Source: Diploptera punctata
Taxonomy: Eukaryota; Arthropoda; Insecta; Blattodea; Blaberidae
Assembly: GCA_030220185.1 (NCBI GenBank)
Contig: JASPKZ010003435.1
Coordinates: 814,501 to 878,500, forward strand
Length of the DNA stretch: 64,000 nt
Direction: 5' to 3'
Below the pieces are notes generated by a model. The model did not search any database, was not told the origin of the DNA, and saw nothing but the letters and a program-made list of their open reading frames with translations. Made by a program: the position numbers and the translations under genes. Positions 33,301 through 43,948 of this stretch are shown here, in pieces (the stretch's first letter is position 1; each line of letters begins with the position of its first letter).

Positions 33301-33410
33301 TCGGGTTACTTACTGTTCTAGATTTTAATTCCCATATTTCTGCACCGTATGTCATTGTACTCCTTATTATTACCTTAGAATATTTTTTTTGTTTCAGAAC
33401 TTATATTCTG
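33301..33410 (-). mobile_element. LINE B fragment
   Basis: The minus strand reads VIIRSTMTYGAEIWELKS after one shift, matching the 'IVRSTVTYGAEVW' block of the 2619-3300 copy. Confidence 0.5.
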
Positions 33411-33599
33411 ATACACACACACACAAACACGCGCCATACATGAGATTTGTTTTTAATCCCCATGGAGAAGAAAGAATTTCGAACAGTAGACCTATGGGAC
33501 CGTTGCCTACCCCAGTACCAATATGAAATTGCATAGCTACAATAATTAGCGGCCCCAACTTGAAGTACCAGCTATTATATAACGGATGTTGTACCCACA

Positions 33600-33735
33600 T
33601 GCTGATTAAATTATACTCCTATACTAGCAGCATGGTTATTCATCTCTGTGATTAACACATGCGGGTATGAGGCCAGCAGCCGCCTGCTAGGCTATGGGTC
33701 TTCTAGGTCTGTCGCTCCATGGAGGAAAAAAAAAA
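33600..33735 (+). mobile_element. SINE3 3'-end fragment
   Basis: The phrases ctctgtgattaacacatgcg, tgaggccagcagcc and tctaggtctgtcgctccatg match the 3' parts of the SINE3 copies at 47330-47640 and 53925-54235. It is followed by poly-A, TA and (TG)n at 33727-33776. Confidence 0.65.
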
Positions 33736-33776
33736 TATATATATCCTTGTTTGGTGTGTGTGTGTGTGTGTGTGTG
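33736..33776. repeat. (TA)n then (TG)n microsatellite
   Basis: Short TA run and about 11 TG units just after the SINE3 3' end. Confidence 0.9.
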
Positions 33777-34559
33777 TAAAGCTTTATCGGCAACAATTTG
33801 TGTTTTTTCCGCATGTAGAATGAATAAACGAAAAGGTAAGTTCAAGTATGTTAAATAGAAACATGGAAAATTTAGGGGTAGGAGTTCACTTGAGAAACGA
33901 AAATTAAAAATTAAACTCCAGGGGCAACATATTTGAGTTTTTACAACGAATCTCGGTACATAAAATTAAATAAAACTAGGAAGGCATTCTCCAAAAATCA
34001 TCGATATCATACCATCAGATGTTGGTGTTTTCCTGAAACACGAAATTAAAACACGATCTTTGTTTTCACTGCGGTCCGACACATTTAAATAAGTGACTGT
34101 GTTCGGCAAATTTAAATGTTAACAAAAGAAATATATAAGTCTATTCCGCAAACTAGCAAAATTCCACCATAAACTTGATTTGCTAAAAAACTCTATTAGT
34201 GGAAGTAGTTGCTTCGTGACAGACCTTTGTCATTTAACTATTGACCTATCATTTTTGTAATGCCCTCATATAAATTAATCTCAAATGATAAGACTTGCGT
34301 TTACCATTATCTTGAACCAAGGCACAGAATTTTTCCTTAGATTTTCATGCATTTCTATGAGAGTATATTTGATTAATAAATGTTGCCATTGCTGTTTTAT
34401 TATGTTTTGTATTTTTTTACTATCATCATTATCAATATTCTTATCTATCAGGAAATTACATTACTTGCTGGACTGTTGGACGTTCACGTCAAGAAGTCTC
34501 TACGTCGGACGTCATTTCTTTTACTATTGGTTTTTAGGTTTTAGAATCTTTGTAATTTA
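33777..34559. other. no recognised feature
   Basis: AT-rich DNA, nothing recognised. Confidence 0.4.
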
Positions 34560-34832
34560 TTTACACACTACTAGTTCACAAAAAAAATGAAGACATCTTA
34601 GAAGAATTACACATGGAACCTTTAGAAAACAAAATTTCTGATTATAAGTCAAGATGGATGCAACATGTTCATCGAATGGAAGATCACAGAATACCCAAAC
34701 AAATGTTAAAATATCAACCTGCAGGAAGAAGAAGACCAGGACGTCCACTGAAAAGACTTTCGGATGGTGTTTCTCTTGAGACCGAAACAGGTCAACAAAT
34801 GGCCTAAATTCGTGAATGTACTATGATGATGA
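34560..34832 (+). pseudogene. LINE F C terminus, copy 2
   Basis: An open frame from 34613 reads MEPLENKISDYKSRWMQHVH, RMEDHRIPKQMLKYQPAGRR and GRPLKRLSDGVSLETETGQQ, ending MA. It finishes with gtgaatgtactatgatgatg. It matches 24110-24350 and the short 3' scrap at 59836-59896. 5'-truncated. Confidence 0.8.
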
Positions 34833-35461
34833 TGTAATTTATCTTTTGGAATTATGTCAAAATTATCTAGTTATTTTGATTTATAATTTTCTATTTTCGT
34901 TAATCGTTGTAGCCATTTCAATTCCTGCCGTAATATTCCCAGTTATTTTCTAAAATCTGTTTTACTCTAAACCTATTTCTTGTAAATCCACATAGATGGT
35001 CAAATAATTATGTCGTTAATATAGGGAGTAAATCTGATTATGCCAATCAATATATTTGTTAGAATTTTATAGAAAGTTGAAACCTACGAGATGCCACAAT
35101 TGTAATCAGTTTTATCACCGTTTTATGAAGTGAATTTTAATTAATCAATGGGACAATTCATTTAAATAATCACATTAGTTTTCGATTTCTAAAGTTGAGG
35201 CTGGTATTTCCTAGAATTAATTTGGTTATTATTTGGGACCACACAATAAGCTATTGTTATACAGTGGTTAACGGTAACACAAGGGTTGGCAAGTACCTAG
35301 CGAAGTGAAACTAATGTTTATTATAAAAGTGCAAAATTTGATTGACGTGTTGAATATGTTCAAATTTGCAAAACAATAAATTTTGTTAAAAGGAATACTT
35401 GAGCCAATTTTAAACTTACTTGGGAAATTGATATAAAAGGACAAGAAATTTTATTGTAAAC
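34833..35461. other. no recognised feature
   Basis: Nothing recognised. Confidence 0.4.
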
Positions 35462-35640
35462 GAGTGTGGTTAGTAGCTCATACACACACAGAGTGTGGCC
35501 AGTAACTCCCATACGAGTACATACAGAGTGTGGCCAGTAACTCCCATACGAGTACATACAGAGTGTGGCCAGTAGCTCCCATACGAGTACATACAGAGTG
35601 TGGCCAGTAGCTCCCATACGAGTATATACAGAGAGGAGCA
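35462..35640 (+). repeat. 35-bp minisatellite
   Basis: Units begin gagtgtggcc and end gagtacatac at 35491, 35526, 35561 and 35596 with an exact 35-base period. A shorter degraded unit lies at 35462 and decaying units to about 35710. Internal variants (agtaactccc versus agtagctccc) fall in adjacent pairs, as expected from unit duplication. Confidence 0.93.
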
Positions 35641-35808
35641 AGTAGCTACTTTACGAAAACAGAGTGGGCTAGTTTATCATATAACGAGTATTCAGTGGAG
35701 CCTGTTGCTCCCATATTACTACCTAAAAGTGTGAATCAATAATATCGTACGTAAATAATACTAGGGAAGTCTAGATTTGCTCAAGTAGTCTACAAGCTAT
35801 TACTAATT

Positions 35809-36278
35809 ACTTACTTACTCACTGGCACTATCGAACCCATAGGTTCATGGCCGCGCGGACATAAGCTCTCCATACATCCCTATCCTGAGCCAATGTTTTC
35901 CAATCATTTCCTGTATATCTACTACTTCCCTCAAGTCATAGTTAATGTTGTTCTCCCACCTCATTCTTGGTCTACCAACTGGGCGTTTTCCCCTCTGGCT
36001 TTCCTACAAGAAGTTTCCATGCACATCTTTCATCTCCCATACGCGCAACAATGTCCTGCCAATCGCAGTCTACGAGACTTAACTGTTCTTATTATATCTG
36101 GCTTCCTATAAAGACCATGTAGTTCATTGTTAAGTAGTCTTCTCCATTCACCTGTCTGTTCATCTCTCTTTGGTCCAAAAATTTTCCTAAGAACTTTATT
36201 CTCAAATACTCGTAATCTCCTTTCCTCCCTTAAAGTAAGAGTCCATGTTTCGCACCCATATAATATAACTGGTAGAAT
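35809..36278 (-). mobile_element. LINE A, 5'-truncated insertion with perfect 15-bp target duplication
   Basis: The 3' end (minus) is the (GTAA)n tail at 35809-35820, followed by gccagtgagt-type sequence in reverse and the usual C-terminal coding order with a few frameshifts. The 5' truncation is at 36278 (ggtagaat). The duplication aagctattactaatt lies at 35794-35808 and 36279-36293. This proves a 470-bp insertion by target-primed reverse transcription with a short cDNA. Confidence 0.93.
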
Positions 36279-36294
36279 AAGCTATTACTAATTT

Positions 36295-36457
36295 GTTGTG
36301 AATATTGTGTTGATCATAAGAGGTTAACAAAATAAACCCTTTTTAATTAATTACACAACTCATTGTTACTGATCATCGAATTCCTTATCCTTCACACCGG
36401 TAGAAGCCAGAAATAAGCTAAATCTAAAATACGCCCTGAAGAGACCTTCGTGCCTAA
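36295..36457 (+). repeat. R165 dispersed repeat, copy 2
   Basis: Matches 31199-31372 over about 160 bp. The LINE A insertion lies directly at its left side. Confidence 0.75.
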
Positions 36458-37284
36458 CAATAAACCCTCTTTCGAATTACACTATTTCATCACATTTGTA
36501 TACTAAAGCCTGCTGCAAAGTCTATAATACAAACATCAGTAGAGGATAATTTTGTTATTGAAACGAAAATTAATGTAAGAAACAATTATTCAGAACAAGT
36601 GAATGTTTCTTAACATATGGTGTGACGATCATACTGCTGTGACGTTATGGGAAGTGGTTACACTATCTTCAAGGTAATATAAACACCAGGAAAGTAGCAG
36701 GGTTATCAGTGTATATTAAGATACACTGATATACAACTTGAAAACCGTGTGTAGAATTTTAATATATTGGAGTAATTTTGTTTCAAATTTAAATATTTTT
36801 GGTAAGTTTATAAATTTAAGTTCAATAATTTTAGAAAGGGGTTTTATTGAACGTAGGAGGATACGGGTTACGTCGACGTTGGCCTCTTAAATATTCACGC
36901 AATTTTGAAGAATAATATCTGCAAGAAACACGATTCAATCTTAATTCTAGATATTCTTTCCCCATTCGTCTGTATTTCCCCGGTTTACTACTCGTTGTCA
37001 TACGAAACTCCTTTTTTATCATTTTGAGACATCAATTTCAGAATTGACAACATTTTTGGGAAGCTTAAATGCTTAAATACGAATTTCGAAAGAAATCATT
37101 GCATAAAAAATTAATATATCTAACATAAGATAAAAATTGCGTCTGACAAAGTTAAGTAACAGAAATATATTAACTATTTTTTAAGGTATTAATATTTCAA
37201 TGTTGTAGTAATTTCAGTGCATCTAAAATTAAATTTTTAATTATCTTTAAATACAGATGATTTATCTTCATTTTATATAAGACT
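36458..37284. other. no recognised feature
   Basis: AT-rich DNA, nothing recognised. Confidence 0.4.
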
Positions 37285-39290
37285 AGCTTACACCCGGCGT
37301 GCGCTGCTACGCCAAAATAAATGAAAATTAATGTGATTTTATGTTTAGTTGAATAAGTAAAAGGAAAAGTAATTATAAATTCATATTTTTAGATACCCCC
37401 TGCTGATTACCCGGCGATGTCCGGGAATCTACTTATCCCGATCTTATTGACATAAATCTGCTGAAATACGAAAATTAATGTGTTTTATTTAATACACAAG
37501 TGATCTTCTTGGTGATATAATATTAAAATATATATGTAGTCAATATGTCCATTCACCAATAATGTTTTAAAATGGTCAACAAGTTCTACAGCCAAGCTGT
37601 CATTCTCAAGACCAGATATTGACTGAAGAACAGAATTGATAATAAGTAAAGAAACAAATTCAGTTAAAAACAAACTACGTCACATGACGCAATCATTCAT
37701 AAGTGAACAATAAACATACTAAAACTAATCCTCTTTTGTTTCAATTAGAGAAAAGAGGGCGCTGTACGGAATAGGGCCCTTGCTCTTAATTCATTTTTTT
37801 ATCCTTATTTTTATAAATTTCCAAACTTTCAAGGACGTTAGGAATTTGAAAATCCATGACCGAACGAACCAGCCTAAGCTTACTTTTATTGATAGCATGA
37901 CCGTACTCAGAAATATGTGGGCACTCCAGATTTTTCAATTCTGTTGAGTCTGAAATGGGCAATATGTTCATTAAATCTAGTTAAAATGGATCTTCTGGGT
38001 TTGCCCAACATACTTCAAGTCACAGTCATCGCATCCATTTCATAAAAACCGGATTGTATAGAAAATCCGGTATTTATGAAATTGGATGCAAGACTGTGAC
38101 TTGAAGTATGTGGGCAAACCAGAAGATCATTTTAACTAGATTTAATGAACATATTGCCCATTTCAGACTCAACAGAATTGGAAAAATCTGGAGTTGCCCA
38201 ACATATTTCTGAGTACGGTCATGCTATCAATAAAAGTAACCTTAGGCTGGTTCGTTCGGTCATGGATTTCAAATTCCTAACGTCCTTGAAAGTTGGAAAT
38301 TATAAAAATAAGGATAAAATAATGAATAAAGACAAGGGCCCTATTCCGTACAGCGCCCTCTTTTCTCTATTGAAACAAAGAGGATTAGTTTTAGTATGTT
38401 TTATTGTTCACTTATGAATGATGCGTCATGTGACGTAGTTTGGTTTTAACTGAATTTGTTCTCTTACTTATTATCAATTCTGTCTTCAGTCAATATCTGG
38501 TCTTGAGAATGACAGCTTGGCTGTAGAAACTTGTTGACCATTTTAAAACATTAATTGGTGAAATGGGCATATTGACTACATATATATATTTTAATGTGTT
38601 TTATGTTTAGTTAAATAAGTTAATGGAACAATTAATATCATAATTAATTTTAGATACCCGTGCTGTTTACTCGGCGGTGTCCGGGAATTACTCATCCCGA
38701 TCTTCTTGGCATAAATGATCTAAAATACGAAATTAATATACTTCTTTATAATTAGTTGAATAAGTAAAGTGAAAAATAATTATAATCGTATACCGTAATT
38801 ATTTAAGATTCCCCGTGCTGATTACCCGGTGTTACCCGGGAATCTACTATCTCAATCTTCATGGCACAAATGACTCCAAATTCCGTTTTTTGTGAGTTAT
38901 CCTTAAAAGAATACCCGGCATGTGCTGTTATGCTTGCACAGGAATCTACGTACTTGTCTCGATCTTCTTGGCATCAATGAAAGACAAATTGATTATTGTA
39001 AATTATCTGTAAGAGATAAACATATGCTATCGCGGACTTTTTTTGTAGATGGTTTGAGATATTCAATTCTGTGTACATTAATTTTGTGGTGTTTGTTATG
39101 GTTTAGGCAGCATAAGCCATTTAAGCGTCCACGTTTTCCACTACAAAGGACAATTGTTAAGGGTGTAGGATTTGAGTATCACAACTGTCTTATAACCTAT
39201 GTTCATCCCGGAATCTCCTGAACATTTTGCAAAAAAGCCCAATCACAAATCGGAGATCAACGGTATGGCCGCGCATTAAAAAATATAAAC
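37285..39290 (-). mobile_element. composite tandem-monomer element, copy 2, split by a PLE palindrome
   Basis: The reverse strand has the same order as 18120-18985: an end with catagcgctgcc/ccgttgatctcc words at 39250-39285, then monomers near 38910, 38809, 38652 and 37396. Each has (t)gctg.tta.(c/t)cggcg.t..ccgggaat and atcttc..gg(c/t)a(t/c)aaat. The outer end actagcttacacccggcgtg followed by cgctgctacgcc is at 37285-37315. The 1.07-kb palindrome 37522-38595 interrupts it. Confidence 0.7.
37522..38595. mobile_element. 1.07-kb near-perfect palindrome made of two head-to-head PLE GIY-YIG endonuclease fragments
   Basis: Arms 37522-38055 and 38064-38595 are reverse complements with few differences. 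The loop is 8 bases (38056-38063). Reading outward from the centre, each arm encodes a GIY-YIG endonuclease piece: C-D-D-C-D-L-K-Y-V-G-Q-T (clear in the left arm, minus strand), then FLTRFNEHIAHFRLNRI, QHISEYGHAI, LRLVRSVMDF and VLESLEIYKNK. 'C..C...YVGQT', 'R..EH' and '(S)..A.H....GH' are the PLE endonuclease motifs. Each arm has its own small frameshifts. The reverse transcriptase is missing. Confidence 0.8.
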
Positions 39291-39294
39291 AAAC

Positions 39295-40130
39295 AAACAA
39301 ACCACCAAAAAAAACATTCAATTTACAAATTAGATTTATGTCACACTATATTACTTTGCCTTGGTAATATGTTCATTGGTACAGAAAAGAGCATGAATTC
39401 ATTAAAGAGTTAAATTGAAATTTTCCTTTATTAAAATAAAAGTGTAAACACTAAAAAGTGATTTACATTTCGCTGATGATCAGATTGCCGTTTACGGATC
39501 AAAGGTATACGATAATATTGAAATATGGTAAAATGTTTGTTTGCAATTTAAAAAATGACGTAGGCTTTAGGGTGCATCCCAAGCAAGCTTTAGTAATATA
39601 CTATGAACTGATAAACTGTGAATATTATGAATATTTAAGTTTATTAATATTTTAATAAAAATACTGATAATGGCTACCACGGAAAATAACTATGGCCGAG
39701 GTCACACAACGTAGATTTACGACACGTAATATAACCACAAACCAGAAATAAAATAATTCTGAACAAAATGTGTCGACCGTGTCACGACCAGATTAGTTTT
39801 GAAAAAATATAAAACAACTGAATAAAACGACAAATGTTAAAGTAATATAAGGGGGTATATTTTAAGTAGATTTCCTTGAGTTAATGTAATGAAAATATAT
39901 TACAGAAATTCAGTCGAAAACGTACGGTATTTCGAAAAAATATATACAGACGTTTATTTCTGTTCTACTTTGCATTTAAATGGCCTCAGTTTCACAAAAT
40001 ACAGGAGATGATAGAGAACAATTTTCTCAACTCCTGTTTTCAGTACCGTGATTAATTTTAGTGGAAATTAAATTATTGGGGAGAAAAATAAGTAATCATG
40101 TTAAAATACTAAGCAAGAAGAGTTAATAAA
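39295..40130. other. no recognised feature
   Basis: AT-rich DNA with no recognised repeat. Confidence 0.4.
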
Positions 40131-40173
<43 letters not shown>

Positions 40174-40425
40174 TATTTATTCTGGCAGAGTTAAGGCCGT
40201 AAGGCCCTCTCTTCCACTCAACCAGCACAAATACAAATAAATATTCGTCAAATATAGATATACACTGTACTAATTATAAACAGTTAAAGATACAATAAAT
40301 GTAGCAATGTAATGGACATGTACAAACAACATTTCATAGGGTAATAACAATAATGATACGATAATAATAATAGTAATAATAATAATAATAATATATAATA
40401 ATAATAATAATATAAATATGATACA
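40131..40425 (-). repeat. (AAT)n, hairpin repeat (reverse) and second (AAT)n
   Basis: (AAT)n at 40131-40170. A reverse short hairpin repeat at 40172-40270 (ctggcagagttaaggccgta aggccctctcttccactcaa, with GGCCGTAAGGCC-type fold), then interrupted (AAT)n at 40360-40425. Confidence 0.75.
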
Positions 40426-40615
40426 TTATACGGGAAACACCAATTAATATATATATATATATCTTACACTGGATAATAATGAAGTCGAGTTTAGAGCAAA
40501 TATAAATTTAGATTTCTTTTAAAAGATGTCAATGTCCGGCAGCCCCTTATTTCTTGTGGTAGGGTACATTCATGTATTTTAACGGAAAAAAAATATATCG
40601 ACTTTATGTCGCTGT

Positions 40616-41011
40616 AGTCCACCGTAGTCTCGAGGTAGCGTGCTGCCTTGTCACGCAGCGGGCCCGGGTTCGATCCCCGGTTGGGGCAGTTTTTTCTGGG
40701 TGAGGTTTTTATCGGGGTTTTCTCCTCACCTGTAAGACAAATGTCAGGAAAACTTTAAGGCCCAAACGGTCCCCGAAATCATATGGCCATCATTATCATC
40801 CTCATCCTTATTATTATCATCCTCATCCTTATTATCATCATCCTCATCCTTATTATCATCACCATCACCATCATCCTTCACCGGTGTGGAAAGCAACGGA
40901 AAGCTACCACACCTACATTTCCCTAGTAAAGATGCAAGCATAGCATGAAATTGCTATGATTGCAGTGAAGGACCTGCCCTCGGGGCAGAATTACTATGGA
41001 TGGATGGATGG
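40616..41011 (+). mobile_element. SINE1, near full length
   Basis: Head tccaccgtagtctcgaggta, B box gggttcgatcccc and the family body are present. An expanded (TTATTATCATCCTCATCC)-type stretch lies at 40789-40875, then the conserved 3' part (ccggtgtggaaagcaacgg, gctatgattgcagtgaagga, cagaattactatggatggat). It ends in (GGAT)n beside the PLE-type hairpin element that follows. Confidence 0.88.
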
Positions 41012-41226
41012 ATGATGATCTTGTAGAAGATTTCCGGGCTGTTGGCCGTGGTCTTGAGGCTTGTAGTTCCCCGACGTTTCGCCGGAGACTGCGTCCGGAA
41101 TCCTCAAGGGTTGTCTTGAGACTGGCAATTTTGTCGACTACCTGCCCTATTTATACATTTATCCGCGACGTGTTCTCTGCGCGGACCGTTACAAGATCAT
41201 CATAATAACTCCGGCCGTGAAAGCCT
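41012..41226 (-). mobile_element. PLE-type terminal element (same family as 50321-50510), non-palindromic copy
   Basis: Shares both ends with 50321-50510: gatgatgatcttgtagaaga at the left, aactccggccgtgaaagcct aagtcaat at the right. The minus strand shows TTGAGGA (41107-41101), a CCGGA/TCCGG stem and GAAACGTC (41080-41073). That is the hammerhead-like layout, with the first C replaced by T. The unique stretch 41110-41200 is absent from the palindromic copy. Confidence 0.65.
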
Positions 41227-41639
41227 AAGTCAATAGATCAACTTTAGTTCCATTTTAGTACTCTTGTTAAAATAAGGTCAGCATTCACCATTATGTTAAA
41301 TTACTTTTTTTTCGTGGTTCATAACATACTAACTACATTAAAATATATAAAATTAAGCAAATTCTTATAGAAAATACTATTTTAAATTTCAATCCATTGA
41401 CTTAGTTAAATCTCTCACTTTGTAAGTAGGCCTACATTTAAATGTCACACACCACCTGGACCTTATAGTACATACGACCTGTCGGGGGAGAGATTTTAAA
41501 CTATGGATTAAACACATACTTTTTTGACCACTGAGGACATGGAGGGCCTCAGGGCCTCTTCTGAGACAAAAGAACATTAAGGCGAAAACACGAGTCACAC
41601 ACACTCACATGTATTCTAATTAAATGATTATTATGATGT
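41227..41639. other. no recognised feature
   Basis: Nothing recognised beyond short frames. Confidence 0.35.
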
Positions 41640-41785
41640 TCGGAAAACATTTATGCCTTAACGTTTCCTGACCTTACAGGTATGAAAAAAAAATTCAACC
41701 AGGAAGCGTGTTCCGAAAGGGATTAAAATCCGGGCCCGCTGTATATGAGTCAGCAACGCTACGCTGAGATCACAACCATGGACTT
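41640..41785 (-). mobile_element. SINE1-related head, diverged
   Basis: The minus strand has ctcagcgtagcgttgctgac, cagcgggcccggattttaat ccc and a poly-T loop. It then has cctgtaaggtcaggaaacgt and taaggc, the SINE1 order with a degenerate B box. Confidence 0.5.
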
Positions 41786-41814
41786 ATTTTAAGTAATAAT
41801 TACAATAATAAATA

Positions 41815-42190
41815 ATAATAATAATAATAATAATAATTATAGTAATAACAATAATCAGACCAATAGAAGGATATCAAGGAACAGACAAAAAAAAAACACA
41901 ACACAGAAATAAGACAACAACTAAAAGTAGAGGAATTAAACACAACAATAGTGATATACAGAGCAAATGAAAAGTACAAATAGCAAGGATGATTGAAAAT
42001 AGAATACCAAAAGCAGCATCAATATGATGAAAAAGAAGTTTGGGAAGACCAAAGAAAATATGAAAACAGTAGCAATTTGGAGCCGGAACAGGCTAGTAAA
42101 TAAGCCTAAACCGTGACGAATAATAGGCCTAATAATAATAATAATAGTAGTAGTAGTAGAAATAATTATAATAATTATAATTATTATCAA
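41815..42190 (+). pseudogene. LINE H 3' relic between (AAT)n tracts
   Basis: Between (AAT)n at 41806-41840 and mixed AAT/AGT at 42120-42190 lies a relic collinear with 56970-57175. Shared words are aggaattaaacacaacaata, gaatagaataccaaaagcag and ggagccggaacaggctagta. Frames are broken. Confidence 0.6.
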
Positions 42191-42361
42191 AACTAACAAG
42201 GATTGACCCCTTCAAAGGTATGTTCCTCAAAAAATGTCCGGCTATTTTTTAAACGTTTCTCAACTACCCTCCTATCATCTAGCATCTAATTCAACGCATT
42301 TCTAGGACAGCTCTCAACTGGCACTCGACATATATGTGTCTCCCCTTCACTGTTATCTGCA

Positions 42362-42620
42362 TTATGAGATATATTGTACTATATTGTTAACTAGTAGGCC
42401 TTCGCTTATTGTTTCATTGTGGATGTGATCTCGTCTGGTAATCCCGACTAATGATCTGAGGAATATAATCTGATATTTTTCCAATCTTATTAAAATAAAT
42501 AAATAAATAATAATAATAACTAGATTACCCATTGAGGGTTCTTTAGCATCTTCTTCCACATTGTTACCCCACCTGATTTTCGGCCTCTCTCTACGATAAA
42601 AAGTACTAGACATTTTAATT
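42362..42620 (-). pseudogene. LINE relic, two joined C-terminal scraps
   Basis: The minus strand reads FLRSLVGITRRDHIHNETIS (compare 'FLR...G..R.D.IRNE.I' of other copies). After an AAT tract it reads RRERPKIRWGNNVEEDAKE, a typical LINE tail. The order on the strand is reversed relative to an intact element, so two insertions or a rearrangement are likely. Confidence 0.55.
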
Positions 42621-43538
42621 GTTTCGTATTAATGATCGGAATTTTACGACATTTTGAGTACTTATTGTCGCCATATCAGAACTTCTACTAATATCACTAC
42701 AATTCATCAATTTCTTAGATATATGTATTTGAAATAATTATAATAATTAGTCTGCAAAATACACACGTTAGGATCATAAAACAAATACAGGGATTTTTAT
42801 CAGAACTTAAAGTTGAACCTATTTAAAAAAAACACACTGAATTACATAAACAAAAGAAGACTACACATTGATAGAACGACCAGAGAAAGATTGTATAATT
42901 TAATATCAAATACTGCCCAGTTGTAAAACGAAACCAGTATTGACCTCTTAAAAGGCTACTTGATGCATAATGACACCGGGACAGGTCTCTAGGCATAACT
43001 TCAACTAATTTATGTAAATTCAAATTTATTTGATATAATACTAAGTAAATGTTTCCTAACAATATATAATAATTTACTATATATAATTTTTAGCATGATA
43101 AAACATTTTTTGATCAGTTATACTTCTCAACTGCACACAATTGTCATTGTTTTTATTCTTGATTCTACGATAACTGTAATATTAAATAGTTAATGTTAAC
43201 GTTTCCTATATTATCAAACATACCAACCAATTTCGTGCTTAAGGAGCATTTAGCATAATATTATATACTACGCTTTATAGAGCCAAAGCCATACCCTGCA
43301 AATTTTAATATCAAACGCTATTCGATTATGGGAGATCCAGCCTAAAAATTATACAAATAATTTTTCCAAAGGTTCAAGAAACCACTTAATGAAGAAAACT
43401 TTATTTTTTGTAACCATTTCAGTCGATGGGTTACATAAAATTATAAAGGAAGAAGTTGTTTTTCATAATCACAAAGTTCCCGAATATTTTAAAGTTGTTT
43501 TTTAATTGTTATATTAAACATTAAAAAATAGTTTCAGA
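42621..43538. other. upstream region of the ppk gene; no promoter recognised
   Basis: AT-rich DNA 5' of coding exon 1. No TATA/Inr combination or CpG-rich stretch could be defended. A 5'UTR exon further upstream is possible because TTTCAG precedes the ATG. Confidence 0.4.
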
Positions 43539-43644
43539 ATGGCACTCAAGTCCTACGTGAAAGAAAAAGCGTCCAAATGGAAGCTGGACAAGACAAGAGC
43601 ATTGCAAGATATAGTATTTTCAATTGATGATACGTACTACATTG
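43539..43644 (+). CDS. ppk-like gene, coding exon 1
   Basis: The ATG at 43539 sits in a good context (cagaATGG) and opens a 35-codon stretch that ends in a GTGAGT donor at 43645 with one base left over. That base (G) completes an Asp codon with exon 2. A TTTCAG just before the ATG (43532-43537) could be an acceptor from an upstream 5'UTR exon. The segment is Lys/Arg-rich and predicted cytoplasmic. It has little family conservation, so it rests on start context, donor and phase agreement. Transcript data could move the start. Confidence 0.7.
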
Positions 43645-43873
43645 GTGAGTAAATCCAAAGTTTCATAGTTCTAAATCACGAGTAAATGAATCCATAATAA
43701 TGTTATTTAAAAAATTAAAAGTAAAGGTAACACTTAGGAAAACAGTTGGCTACTTTTGAAATTCTACAGCAGTCCAAATGTCTCGAGAAACTGCAGTAAA
43801 TCCCTCCAAATTCTATATTTAAATATAACTGAATAGAAAAAAATAGGCTTAACTATAGGTTCAAGTTCATTAA

Positions 43874-43948
<75 letters not shown>

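Noticed and set aside
35360..35641. 93-codon minus frame with repeating 'SYGSYWPHSVC'-like units
   Set aside because: It arises because the 35-bp minisatellite is read through all three frames in turn. No independent evidence of coding.
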